From NCBI GenBank assembly GCA_963995525.1, contig OZ023206.1, forward strand, positions 4,966,795-5,030,794: a stretch of 64,000 bases of DNA. Direction: 5' to 3'. This document shows, one piece after another, positions 45,808-57,010 of this stretch. The position numbers and the translations under genes are program-made. Source of the DNA: Escarpia spicata. Its lineage: Eukaryota > Annelida > Polychaeta > Sabellida > Siboglinidae. How positions within the stretch are numbered: the stretch's first letter is position 1; each line of letters begins with the position of its first letter. The notes beneath the pieces are model-generated. The model was not told the origin of the DNA, ran no database searches, and was given only the letters and a program-made list of their open reading frames with translations.

Positions 45808-46365
45808 CTGCAGAGAGACAGAATCTACGTCTAGACATTCCACACTGATACTATAATGAGCTTTATAAATGGCAAAATGTTTATGTTTTATTTGATCGAC
45901 AAATTATGTGTTTGGAAAGTATAAGAAGATGAATCACAGCAATAAGATGTTTTGCACAGATATCATTGAAATGTTATAAAATACTGATCAATATCATTGT
46001 CACAGGGTATAATTGTTTTATTAACAGTCATCAGTGATTAAGAAATCACATTAATAAATAAAATACATAGCGTCAGTAAGATAAAATAAATAATAGTATT
46101 TTATTTATCAAGAGTGAAATTCCATTTAGTGGAACAATGCACTTTACATAAAAACAGTAAAAATTTTAATTTAAAAAAATCTAATAACATTTTAAAAACA
46201 TTGTTATGATACTATCAAGATACAAAAATACCATCTAACAAGATAGAATTAATTAATTAAACAAAAACGTGAGTTTTTAATGACTTCCTAAAAATGCTAA
46301 GTGTTCTACAAAACAGCCCAAGGAGCCGTTACTAGCACGAGACAGAGAAACTGTGTTAGACTCAC
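45808..46365. other. AT-rich intron (E12-E13) with a possible retroelement 3' end
   Basis: 46070-46165 has TATTTTATTTATCAAGAGTG followed by an ATGCACTTTACATA box, similar in style to the tail at 1145-1215. Weak evidence. Confidence 0.35.
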
Positions 46366-46466
46366 TTGTAGGCCAGCGTCGCACTGAAGTTCTCCTTGAT
46401 GTATAGGTCTAGCACCGGGCGAAACTGTGAGTATTTGCGGTCAGATATCAGGCTGACGAGGAATAT
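46366..46466 (-). CDS. DOCK1: DOCK E12, helical scaffold
   Basis: 101 nt, phase 0 to phase 2. The acceptor is TATCTGCAG and the donor is CAA|GTGAGT. It encodes IFLVSLISDRKYSQFRPVLD, then IKENFSATLAY (family: LIADRKFQHFNPVLETYI.KHFSATLAY). Confidence 0.95.
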
Positions 46467-46647
46467 CTGCAGATAACAAATGGGACGAACATGACACACC
46501 GTGTCCAATTGACACACTGACATCTACTTTGAAGACTCCAGGGGACCGTTTCAATAACATTCTTTTGAGCTTAATTTTGCTATTTGAAAATCGATTTTGC
46601 TCATTAACAGTCTTGTGTTGGGAAAATCTGTTAACACCAGGGTGCGC

Positions 46648-46882
46648 CACCGGGACACTTTCATCGGTGTCTCACTGAAATAGTGTCATGTCACACTTTC
46701 ACGGGTGCCTCACTGAAATAGTGTCATGTCACACTTTCACGGGTGCCTCACTGAAATAGTGTCATGTCACACTTTCACCGGTGTCTCACGGAAATAGTGT
46801 CATCTCACACATTCCCTGGTGTCTCACTGAAATAGTGTCATGTCACACTTTCACCGGTGTCTCACGGAAATAGTGTCATGTA
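46648..46882. repeat. 38-bp repeat, ~6 copies
   Basis: Unit CACTGAAATAGTGTCATGTC plus ACACTTTCACGGGTGCCT, in the E11-E12 intron. Confidence 0.9.
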
Positions 46883-47499
46883 TGATATGCTGGTGACTTT
46901 TTGCCTTTTGAAAAAGCTCCGAAAATTGAACAACAGATTTTTTTTAATGATGGACTTTCCTGACAAGGACATTATTGTAGTGACTTGGTCCACTCATCTA
47001 GAGACTTGTCTACAACCAGGATGGAACCAACACATATGCCAAACAAACACGCCATACCATGCATGTTTTATTCAGCCCATCACACTGCAACATTGGTATT
47101 AAAGTGCCTTTGACTGCATTTGCTACATTGCACAAATTAAAGGAAAAAAACCAATTTAAAACCTACTAGTAATTTACATTTAATTTGGCAAATTATGTAA
47201 TTAGTTGTGTTGTACAAAGCTTTACAAGTACTACCTGTCTTTCTGAGTAGGAGAGAAGGTGGCTGTGAAATGTCACATTTAGCAATGAATGTATTCGCTG
47301 TGTGTGTTTGTGCATCCGTGCATGCTTGCACAAAGTAGTGGATTGTATTACTGTAAAAGTATTTTATTTGGCAAAATTTTGCTTTAAAAATTTACAATTT
47401 TGATTTATGTACATGCTTACATTAAAATTTGTTTGTTTGTATTAATGCACAATGCTGCAAACTGTTTCCTTCATGGTTATGTCACTATACAAAACAAAT
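46883..47499. other. Unique intron sequence (E11-E12)
   Basis: Nothing recognised. Confidence 0.5.
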
Positions 47500-47877
47500 G
47501 TCATTGTTAAGACTGTCAGGCATACTAAAGCATCAAAGACAAAGTTGTCATTGTTAAGACTGTCAGACTTACTAGAGCATCAAAGACAAGGTTGTCATTG
47601 TTAAGTCTGTCAGACTTACTAAAGCATCAAAGACAAGGTTGTCATTGTTAAGTCTGTCAGACTTACTAGAGCATCAAAGACAAAGTTGTCATTGTTAAGA
47701 CTGTCAGACTTACTAGAGCATCAAAGACAAAGTTGTCATTGTTAAGTCTGTCAGACTTACTAGAGCATCAAAGACAAGGTTGTCATTGTTAAGTCTGTCA
47801 GACTTACTAAAGCATCAAAGACAAGGTTGTAATTGTTAAGACTGTCAGACTTACTAAAGCATCAAAGACAAGGTTGT
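47500..47877. repeat. 47-bp minisatellite copying the E11 5' splice junction
   Basis: About 7.5 copies. The minus-strand unit holds ACAACCTTGTCTTTGATGCT, then TTA|GTAAGTCTGACAGTC: 23 exon bases of E11 plus its perfect donor. Some units read CTCTAGTAAGT, which keeps the donor. Confidence 0.95.
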
Positions 47878-47944
47878 CGTAGAGATCAGAGTCCGAGTTC
47901 TGCATGAGGATGTTGAAGAGAGCATCAAGTGTGTCCTGAAGAAA
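47855..47944 (-). CDS. DOCK1: DOCK E11, helical scaffold
   Basis: 90 nt, phase 0 to phase 0. The acceptor is TTGCTCCAG and the donor is TTA|GTAAGT. It encodes [15 protein letters not shown], then [11 protein letters not shown], one of the most conserved DOCK-A strings. I used the upstream AG so that FLQ is kept; the next AG, 9 nt further in, would delete FLQ in frame. Arrays flank it on both sides. Confidence 0.96.
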
Positions 47945-47961
47945 CTGGAGCAACAAACAAC

Positions 47962-50900
47962 AGGTCTGTGAGGCTCTCAACACACCACACACTCTCCTCT
48001 CACTGGCCCAGACGTTACAAACAACTAGGTTCTCAACACATCACACACTCTCCTCTCACTGGCCCAGACGTTACAAACAACTAGACTCAACACACCACAC
48101 AGTCTCCTCTCACTGGCCCAGACGCTACAAACAACTAGGCTCTCAACACACCACACACTCTCCTCTCACAGGTCCAGACGCTACAAACAACTAGGCTCTC
48201 AACACACCACACACTCTCCTCTCACTGGCCCAGACGTTACAAACAACTAGGCTCTCAACACACCACACACTCTCCTCTCACAGGTCCAGACGTTACAAAC
48301 AACTAGGCTCTCAACCACCACACACTCTCCTCTCACTGGCCCGGACGTTACAAACAACTAGGCTCTCAACACACCACACACTCTCCTCTCACAGGTCCAG
48401 ACGCTACAAACAACTAGGCTCTCAACACACCACACACTCTCCTCTCACTGGCCCAGACGTTACAAACAACTAGGCTCTCAACACACCACACACTCTCCTC
48501 TCACTGGCCCAGACGTTACAAACAACTAGGCTCTCAACACACCACACACTCTCCTCTCACAGGTCCAGACGCTACAAACAACTAGGCTCTCAACACACCA
48601 CACACTCTCCTCTCACTGGCCCAGACGTTACAAACAACTAGGCTCTCAACACACCACACACTCTCCTCTCACTGGCCCAGACGTTACAAACAACTAGGTT
48701 CTCAACACATCACACACTCTCCTCTCACAGGTCCAGACGCTACAAACAACTAGGCTCTCAACACACCACACACTCTCCTCTCACAGGTCCAGACGCTACA
48801 AACAACTAGGCTCTCAACACACCACACACTCTCCACTCAATGGCCCAGACGCTACAAACAACTAGGCTCTCAACACACCACACACTCTCCTCTCACAGGT
48901 CCAGACGCTACAAACAACTAGGCTCTCAACACACCACACACTCTCCTCTCACTGGCCCAGACGTTACAAACAACTAGGCTCTCAACACACCACACACTCT
49001 CCTCTCACTGGCCCAGACGTTACAAACAATTAGGTTCTCAACACATCACACACTCTCCTCACAGGTCCAGACGCTACAAACTACTAGGCTCTCAACACAC
49101 CACACACTCTCCTCTCACAGGTCCAGACGCTACAAACAACTAGGCTCTCAACACACCACACACTCTCCACTCAATGGCCCAGACGCTACAAACAACTAGG
49201 CTCTCAACACACCACACACTCTCCTCTCACTGGCCCAGACGCTACAAACAACTAGGCTCTCAACACACCACACACTCTCCTCTCACTGGCCCAGACGCTA
49301 CAAACAACTAGGCTCTCAACACACCACACACTCTCCTCTCACAGGTCCAGACGCTACAAACAACTAGGCTCTCAACACACCACACACTCTCCTCTCACTG
49401 GCCCAGACGCTACAAACAACTAGGCTCTCAACACACCACACACTCTCCTCTCACTGGCCCAGACGCTACAAACAACTAGGCTCTCAACACACCACACACT
49501 CTCCTCTCACTGGCCCAGACGTTACAAACAACTAGGCTCTCAACACACCACACACTCTCCTCTCACTGGCCCAGACGCTACAAACAACTAGGCTCTCAAC
49601 ACATCACACACTCTCCTCTCACAGGTCCAGACACTACAAACAACTAGGCTCTCAACACACAACACACTCTCCTCTCACTGGCCCAGACGCGACAAACAAC
49701 TAGGCTCTCAACACACCATACACTCTCCTCTCACTGGCCCAGATGCTACAAACAACTAGGCTCTCAACACACCACATACTCTCCACTCAATGGCCCAGAT
49801 GCTACAAACAACTAGGCTCTCAATACACCACACACTCTCCTCTCACTGGCCCAGATGCTACAAACAACTAGGCTCTCAACACACCACACTCTCCTCTCAC
49901 TGGCCCAGACACTACAAACAACTAGGCTCTCAACACACCACACTGTCCTCTCAATGGCCCAGATGCTACAAACAACTAGGCTCTCAACACAGCACACACT
50001 CTCCTCTCACTGGCCCAGACGCTACAAACAACTAGGCTCTGAACACGCCACACACTCTCCTCTCACTGGCCCAGACGCTACAAACAACTAGGCTCTCAAC
50101 ACACCACACACTCTCCTCTTACTGGCCCAGACGCTACAAACAACTAGGCTCTCAACACACCACACACTCTCCTCTCACTGGCCCAGACGCTACAAACAAC
50201 TAGGCTCTCAACACACCACACTCTCCTCTCACTGGCCCAGATGCTACAAACAACTAGGCTCTCAACACACCACACTCTCCTCTCACTGGCCCAGATGCTA
50301 CAAACAACTAGGCTCTCAACACACCACACACTCTCCTCTCACTGGCCCAGACGCTACAAACAACTAGGCTCTCAACACACCACACACTCTCCTCTCACTG
50401 GCCCAGACGTTACAAACAACTAGGCTCTCAACACACCACACTGTCCTCTCAATGGCCCAGATGCTACAAACAACTAGGCTCTCAACACAGCACACACTCT
50501 CCTCTCACTGGCCCAGACGCTACAAACAACTAGGCTCTGAACACGCCACACACTCTCCTCTCACTGGCCCAGACGCTACAAACAACTAGGCTCTCAACAC
50601 ACCACACACTCTCCTCTTACTGGCCCAGACGCTACAAACAACTAGGCTCTCAACACACCACACACTCTCCTCTCACTGGCCCAGACGCTACAAACAACTA
50701 GGCTCTCAACACACCACACTCTCCTCTCACTGGCCCAGATGCTACAAACAACTAGGCTCTCAACACACCACACTCTCCTCTCACTGGCCCAGATGCTACA
50801 AACAACTAGGCTCTCAACACACCACACACTCTCCTCTCACTGGCCCAGACGCTACAAACAACTAGGCTCTCAACACACCACACACTCTCCTCTCATTGGC

Positions 50901-51312
50901 CCAGACGCTACAAACTACTAGGCTCTCAACACACCACACACTCTCCTCTCACTGGCCCAGATGCTACAAACAACTAGACTCTTAACACACCACACACTCT
51001 CCTCTCACTGGCCCAGACGCTACAAACTACTAGGCTCTCAACACACCACACACTCTCCTCTCACTGGCCCAGACGCTACAAACAACTAGACTCTCAACAC
51101 ACCACACACTCTCCTCTCATTGGCCCAGACGCTACAAACTACTAGACTCTCAACACACCACACACTCTCATCTCATTGGCCCAGATGCTACAAACTACTA
51201 GGCTCTCAACACACCACACACTCTCCTCACACTGGCCCAGACGCTACAAACAACTAGGCTCTCAACACACCACACACTCTCCTCTCACTGGCCCAGACGC
51301 TACAAACTACTA
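47962..51312. repeat. 56-bp minisatellite next to the E11 acceptor
   Basis: About 60 copies of a unit with GCTCTCAACACACCACACAC and CTCTCACTGGCCCAGACGCT. It starts 18 bp upstream of the E11 acceptor. The minus-strand TAGTTGTTTGTAGCGTCTGG resembles the E11 intron end CTGTTGTTTGTTGCTCCAG, so the pyrimidine tract was probably the seed. A block of about 500 bp around 49.9-50.4 kb is duplicated at 50.4-50.9 kb. Confidence 0.94.
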
Positions 51313-51549
51313 GGATGCATGTAACCCAAGTTTTAAGTGGTAATGAATATTAGTATACATGCAGGACCATCAATTATACTTGGATTACTGTTAACTATTG
51401 GATCAATAGTCTTAGAAACTACATAACAGAAATAACAAAGACAATGACCCCTGACATACACTACCTTGCCCTGTACCCAGCCTTGAACCATGCCCTACTT
51501 TGATCAACACCCCATCTTGACCTATGCCCTACCGTGACCTCTGCCCTAC

Positions 51550-51647
51550 CTTGACAATCTCCTCCCCGTCGACTTGCATGAAGGCACACAGATGGGCCTT
51601 GAGACCGTCCAAGTTGTCCCGCCACTTCAACAGCCCCATCAGGTCCA
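51550..51647 (-). CDS. DOCK1: DOCK E10, helical scaffold
   Basis: 98 nt, phase 1 to phase 0. The acceptor is GTGTTCCAG and the donor is AAG|GTAGGG. It encodes DLMGLLKWRDNLDGLKAHL, then QVDGEEIVK (family: VDLLGLLKWR...VDGGEVVK). Its acceptor and first ~22 bases are repeated in the array just upstream. Confidence 0.95.
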
Positions 51648-51915
51648 CTGGAACACAGGAGGAACAGGGTTAATGTTAACCATCATCATTTCAATAGACC
51701 CATCAGGTCCACTTGAACACAGAGAGAACAGGGTTAATATTAACCCTTCATTATGATAATAAACCATCAGGTCCCCTGGAACACAGGGGGAACAGGGTTA
51801 ATGTTAGCCCTTCATCACTTCAACAGAACCACCTGGCCCACCCACTGAATCTCAGGGGGAACAGGGTTAATGTTAACCCTTTATCACTTCAACAGACCCA
51901 TCCGGTCCACTGGAC
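51630..51915. repeat. ~60-bp repeat copying the E10 3' splice junction
   Basis: Five copies including the exon itself. The minus-strand unit holds GTGTTCCAG|TGGACCTGAT plus GGG and CTGTTGAAG, meaning the acceptor with about 22 exon bases, followed on its left by intron TTAACCCTGTTCC. Copies are moderately diverged. Confidence 0.88.
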
Positions 51916-51937
51916 CACATGCGCCCATTACGTTTGA

Positions 51938-52090
51938 GCTTAGATAACTGCTAACATTACGTGCGAGTCTAAATAACCCCTACCATTACGAGTGAGTCTA
52001 GATAACTGCTACCATTATGTGTGAATCTAGATAACTCCTACCATTATGTGTGAGTCTAGATCATTCCTACCATTATGTGTGAGTTTTGTA
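51938..52090. repeat. 29-bp repeat copying the E9 5' splice junction
   Basis: About five copies. The minus-strand unit contains ACTCACACATAATG|GTAGGA, the last 14 bases of E9 plus its donor. Confidence 0.92.
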
Positions 52091-52263
52091 GAGCAGACGA
52101 GTGTTGATATCTGGAAGCTGTCATTAATATTTAGTGTGAGGCCACCAGCGTGGATCTGACACTTGCTCGGTGACTGGCCCGGTTGACCTTGACTCTCAAG
52201 GTCACGTTCGGTTGCGGGCAGCTTCAGATATGTGCTGCTTTGGTCCATCTTCTTTGAATCGAT
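52071..52263 (-). CDS. DOCK1: DOCK E9, post-DHR-1 linker and scaffold start
   Basis: 193 nt, phase 0 to phase 1. The acceptor is TTCCACTAG and the donor is ATG|GTAGGA. It encodes IDSKKMDQSSTYLKLPAT..., a variable middle, then DSFQISTLVCSTKLTHN. The last block is near-identical to DOCK1-type DSFQISTLVCSTKLTQN and helps exclude DOCK3/4. The exon end plus donor is repeated about five times downstream. Confidence 0.95.
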
Positions 52264-52758
52264 CTAGTGGAAAGGTTAAAGTTAATGTGAACACTTTCGC
52301 TTAGGTTAGGTCAAGGTCATATCTTTCAAGAACACAAAAAATGTGTCTACGTTTCTATTAAGGAATTTTATTAATTTCATTAGGAATCTCTTGGAGTTAA
52401 CTTAGTACCCTGAATAAAAATACAACAGTTCATGAAAGTAAATATTTAATAAAAGTCTCAGTGTGTATGCTTGCACATGGTTAAAATAAAACTACATAAT
52501 AGCAGGGAAGGGAGTGTTGCTTAGTATCATTACTAATACTAAAAAAAAATATATAAATCTATTTTACCATGCATTTAGTTATAAGCTGGATCTTTAATTG
52601 TAGCATAATCTATAATTGTAATCACATTTCAAATGTCATGATGTACAGATAATGTAGATGGTGATGTATTAAACACCCTCTTACTAAAGAATCACCCTCC
52701 GTAAAGGGGATTATACAGAGCACCACAAAATGAAGACAGTTGTAGACGCGTTCCATAC
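52264..52758. other. Unique AT-rich intron (E8-E9)
   Basis: Nothing recognised. Confidence 0.5.
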
Positions 52759-52862
52759 CTTGTAGACTAGAAGGTCATGCGTGGTGTCTCGCAAGGTCGT
52801 TCCATTGTCCTGCATCAACTTGATGTATGACATTGCAAATGGCCGCTCACACCGATCCTTCG
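52759..52862 (-). CDS. DOCK1: DOCK E8, end of DHR-1
   Basis: 104 nt, phase 1 to phase 0. The acceptor is CTCTGCAG and the donor is AAG|GTATGG. It encodes [20 protein letters not shown], then [14 protein letters not shown]. This is the conserved FA..(Y/F)(V/I)KLM..DGTTLRD..HDL(I/L)VYK block closing DHR-1. Confidence 0.95.
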
Positions 52863-53298
52863 CTGCAGAGTATACGCCACAAATGACACAGTTAATTCAC
52901 TCATTCTGTCTTATACATCAAAAACACCAACGTGAAATGCCTTGAGAAAAAGTCTGACCAATTTACCATTCTCATGAGAATCAAAACAGTCTTAAATTCA
53001 GTTCAAAAGCTGTCAATTCATTTCCTATTTAAGGTTGCCAACCAGTAGGCAGTTTGCCAACTACCCCACTGCCCTCCATTAGGGTGGGAAACATTGTGTT
53101 TCACCCTAGTGGAACATAACATTTAAAAAGATATGCTTCACCCTTGTGGAACATAACATTTAACAAGACGTAATATGTCAAATGTTGCATAGATACACAA
53201 CATTACATCACAGTCATAATTTTACCTCGGGATGTGACTATATATTTACACCAAAAGATAGTTTGAGTAGAGCACTTGAAAGTACTTTCTGCCAACAC
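52863..53298. other. Unique intron (E7-E8)
   Basis: A two-copy duplication (GTGGAACATAACATTTAA) lies near 53110-53165. Otherwise nothing was recognised. Confidence 0.55.
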
Positions 53299-53365
53299 TA
53301 CTGCTCTGTACTGCTCTGTACTGCTCTGTACTGCTCTGTACTGCTCTGTACTGCTCTGTACTGCT
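53299..53365. repeat. 10-bp repeat (ACTGCTCTGT)n
   Basis: Seven near-perfect copies. Confidence 0.92.
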
Positions 53366-53504
53366 ATGCCAACTGTCAATAACAAAATTGTTGTCATACT
53401 AGATTACTAAACATTCTTCAGGATGGTTCTTTTTAATTCGAAATATTTCATTTTGATATATCCAAACTAATTTTACATGGTTTCCGTTTCGAAGTTTCCG
53501 TTAA

Positions 53505-54825
53505 TTAACATTGCATGTCGACTTCTTCAGTACCTACGACAATGAATGATGTCATCGTACACGTCAGGTAGATCGTAATTCCCCTCGTCTCTATTGATTA
53601 GTGTTTTGGTCTTTCTGATTCAAATGGCTTCTTTAACCCATTAGATGCCGCGCGTCTGGGTGTTTTCTCCCTAGAGCGCCTGAAAGCATCCGGTGGAGAT
53701 AAAGCATCTAGTGGTGGCCCCATCTTGCGGATACTTAAAATACTAATACTGGCTGATTCCTTGACATCTGAGCTATGAATTGTGGGTATTTTCGACATGT
53801 GCTTGCATTGAAAAAAATTGAGTTTTTCGCGATAGAAGTTCGCCACCTGTGAACCTTCAAAAATGGCGGCACCTTGGACATCGTAGTTGTTTACTAATGA
53901 CAAAGTTTGCACTATTATTTCGTACGATTTGACATTTCTGACACTGAACTAAAGGTAAGTTGACATTACGTTCGAAAGGAAACTGAATGAGCGATAAAAT
54001 GGATGACTTGGCCTTGGGTTTTGTTTATGTTTGGTCACCATCAGTTGGGTTTTCGGCAGTTGGGTTTTCGGAGACTGCTGTTTATATGTTACTATATGAA
54101 AATGATGTCTTTTTTATTAGAATAAATTATTAGGGTATGTATTCTAACTCTGTCAATTGTTCTAATAATCAACATTTGGTTGTTTCAGGTGTCAATATGC
54201 TAGTGATCACAATGTCAACACTGACAAGTGATGTTGACGCGACACAGAAGCCATATGTAGGATGACAGCAACCAAGATAGAAGACTTATAAAGCTGTATT
54301 TGCTGTCTATATTTATACAAAGTGAACTGATTTACATTGTTTCATGTCTAAGCAAGGCATGGCAAGTGTAAATACACAGTAGAATGCTTTTGATGTCAAT
54401 AAAATGTATGATATTCCACTCTATAGTTGTCCAGAATAAAAAATTTCTACGTTTGTCACCAATAAATAACAACATATATTTATCCAATCAACACTACAGT
54501 CACATCATTTTAAAGATAATTCAATGGACATCAAAATAAACATAACTTGCAATTATAGAAAATCAATAGTTTTGAAGATACAGCTTACAAACTGCTGGCA
54601 CCCAGAAATGTTGAGATCTGTGGCAGCAGCCTGGGGAACAGGGACACATGCCAATATAACCGGCTGGGGTCTAATGGGTTAATGTGTCTGATTCTTTGGT
54701 TGGATTCCTTGTCAACTACTTTTGTTCGCTCCAGACCCTGCTAGTCTATTATGTGGTTTCTGTGTACGATGTCATCATTTGGAGTCATAGGTACTGAAGA
54801 AGTCGGCGTGCAATGCTAATGAAAG
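53505..54825. mobile_element. Fold-back sequence interrupted by a piggyBac-like element
   Basis: The left arm (53510-53580: CATGTCGACTTCTTCAGTAC then ATGATGTCATCGTACAC) is mirrored by the right arm (54755-54822: GTGTACGATGTCATCAT, then GTACTGAAGAAGTCGGCGTG). The arms match over about 70 bp with gaps. Their interior is split by the TTAA-flanked element, so the fold-back is older. Confidence 0.6.
53637..54678. mobile_element. piggyBac-like non-autonomous DNA transposon
   Basis: 1042 bp bounded by TTAA on both sides (53633-53636 and 54679-54682). The terminal inverted repeat starts CCCATTAGA at both ends. piggyBac elements use TTAA targets and termini beginning CCC. No transposase is visible; the 53598-53912 ORF crosses the terminus and is not a gene. 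Confidence 0.7.
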
Positions 54826-54889
54826 CCTCTACCAGGTAAAAGTTGTCTGGATAGCCAAAATGAAATATTTTGAATTGTTGTTGTTGTAC

Positions 54890-54962
54890 CTTCAGCGGAG
54901 GCACGGTGTTTAAACATGAGCTTGAGATGAGAGCCGTAGAAGTCGTCTATTGGAATTGCCAC
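54890..54962 (-). CDS. DOCK1: DOCK E7, DHR-1
   Basis: 73 nt, phase 0 to phase 1. The acceptor is TGTTGCAG and the donor is AAG|GTACAA. It encodes VAIPIDDFYGSHLKLMFKHR, matching the VAIPIED..RSHLRF.FRHRSS segment of DHR-1. Confidence 0.95.
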
Positions 54963-55221
54963 CTGCAACAGTCAAACAAGACATGGGGTCTAATGTCCCT
55001 TGTCAGGTATACTTTACCTGTGGACCTTTTCAGTATAACAATGAGGTCCTAGGTAAAATCCACCATTAAGTGGAATCTGTTGATAAATGTAAGGAGAGTT
55101 TTAAAAAGCAAAAAGCTGCCACCAAGGACACTACTTCCATAACACACCAGCAAAAGTATCCCAGTGGCACCTCCTGGTGTTGACAGTTTTCACTCTACTG
55201 TTCAGGGGCGAAATAAATTGT

Positions 55222-55612
55222 GAAAGTACACCTGTGGACCATTTTAATGTACACTGGGAACCATTTCAATGTACACCTGGGGACCATTTCAATGTGCACC
55301 TCGGACCATTTCAAAGTACACCTGGGGACCATTTCAAAGTACACCTGAAAACCATTTCAATGTACACCTGGGACCATTTCAAAGTACACGTAGGGACCAT
55401 TTCAAAGTACATGTGGGGGACCATTTCAAAGAACACTTGGGGACCATTTCAAACTACACATGAGGACCATTCCAAAATACACATAGGGACCATTTTAATG
55501 TACATCTGGGGATCATTTCAAAGTACACCTGGGGACAATTTCAAAGTACACCTGGGGACCACTTCAAAGTACACCTGGGGACCATTTCAAAGTACACCTG
55601 GGGACCATTTCA
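55222..55612. repeat. ~23-bp minisatellite
   Basis: About 17 copies of ACCATTTCAAAGTACACCTG plus GGG, in the E6-E7 intron. The minus strand gives CCCCAG|GTGTAC, a weak donor-like word. Confidence 0.9.
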
Positions 55613-55875
55613 TTTATATTCTTATGCGCTCATAGATAGTATTTGTTTTTCTCTGCCCTTTAGTTACTCACGGGGTAACCGTTCCGAAGGTGACATGAAT
55701 TCGTTCCTTAAAGGAATAATGGAACCTTTCAAACTTTGTAAAATGTAATATCATAAATGGGCTTTCATGTTGTGATTGCAGTGAACTAGGGACTGGTGCA
55801 TCGAAGAAGTAATTTATATATTTATTATTTCTGACCATGTTAACTGCGAGCAAACACGTCCAGTTGGTCACTCAC

Positions 55876-55974
55876 CTTGACCGTCTCACACCACTTGGGC
55901 TTGTCGTCGTGGTAGTAGACGACTGTCTTGTATTCACTGACCATGTTTCCCCCTGCCCCCTCGCTGATCACATT
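55876..55974 (-). CDS. DOCK1: DOCK E6, DHR-1
   Basis: 99 nt, phase 0 to phase 0. The acceptor is GCTTTCAG and the donor is AAG|GTGAGT. It encodes NVISEGAGGN, then SEYKTVVYYHDDKPKWCETVK, which corresponds to the SEYKSVIYYQ..PRWFETVK strand pair of DHR-1. Confidence 0.96.
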
Positions 55975-56128
55975 CTGAAAGCACACGAAACATTTGTTAT
56001 AACATAATCATGATCCAGCAAGTTAAAGAAATTCTGATTTGCTTATCTAATTGGAGCAATTCCTTTGGCTAACTGTCTAAGTATTGCGATATTGTCATCA
56101 TATACATCAGATTATAGACAAGACTTAC

Positions 56129-56253
56129 TTGTAAGACGTCACCATTCTGGTTGCAGACACACAGTGTCACTTCAATGTTCCTGTCCGTGCTCCTGCCAGT
56201 TCGCTTCAGTTCCGCTTGCAGGATTGTCACATACAGGTCATAGCGGACATCAT
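56129..56253 (-). CDS. DOCK1: DOCK E5, DHR-1
   Basis: 125 nt, phase 1 to phase 0. The acceptor is GTCACTAG and the donor is CAA|GTAAGT. It encodes DVRYDLYVTILQAELKR and NIEVTLCV, matching the DVRNDIYVTL...NVEVTV strands of DHR-1. Its acceptor and first ~31 bases are copied about 14 times in the array immediately upstream. Confidence 0.95.
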
Positions 56254-56990
56254 CTAGTGACACAATGAGACATTATTGTCACATACAGGTCATAACGTAC
56301 ATCATCTAGTGGAACAATGAGACCTTATCATCACTTACAGGTCATTGCAAATGTCATCTACTGACACAAAATCAGACATTATTGTTAAATAAAGGACATA
56401 GTGGATGTCATCTACTGACATATGGAGACATTACTGTCACATAGAGGTCATAGCAAACATCATCTGGTGACACGATGAGACATTATTGTCATATAAAGGT
56501 CATAGAAGACATCATCTAGTTACACAATGAGACATTATTGTCACATAGAGGTCATAGTGGATATCATCTAGTGGCACAATGAGACATTAGTGTCACACAG
56601 AGGTCATAGCAGACATCATCTGGTGACACGATGAGACATTATTGTCATATAAAGGTCATAGAAGACATAATCTAGTGACACAATGACACATTATTGTCAC
56701 AGAGGTCATAGCAGACATAATCTAGTGACACAATGAGACATTATTGTCACATACAGGTCATAGCAGACATCATCTGGTGACACAATGAGACATTATTGTC
56801 ACATACCGGTCATAGCAGACATCATCTAGTGACACAATGAGACATTATTGTCACACAGAGGTCATAGCGGACATCATCTAGTGGCACAATGAGACATTAG
56901 TGTCACACAGAGGTCATAGCAGACATCATCTAGTGACACAATGAGACATTATTGTCACACAGAGGTCATCATCTAATGACACAAGAGAGT
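56225..56990. repeat. 52-bp minisatellite copying the E5 3' splice junction
   Basis: About 14.5 copies including the exon itself. The minus-strand unit is CATTGTGTCACTAG|ATGATG followed by TCCGCTATGACCTGTATGTG: acceptor plus about 31 exon bases (DVRYDLYVT). Several upstream copies have CACCAG, a better acceptor than the exon's CACTAG. Confidence 0.95.
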
Positions 56991-57010
56991 ATGATGTACA
57001 GGCAATACCA

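Noticed and set aside
51574..51937. Plus-strand ORFs across the E10 acceptor repeats
   Set aside because: Antisense shadows of E10 and its copied junctions.
53455..53545. Hammerhead-ribozyme-like words (CTGAAGAAG ... GAAAC) near the fold-back arm
   Set aside because: The invariant CUGAUGA core is absent and helix pairing was not evident.
53598..53912. 104-codon minus-strand ORF
   Set aside because: It crosses the terminus of the TTAA-flanked element and shows no domain.
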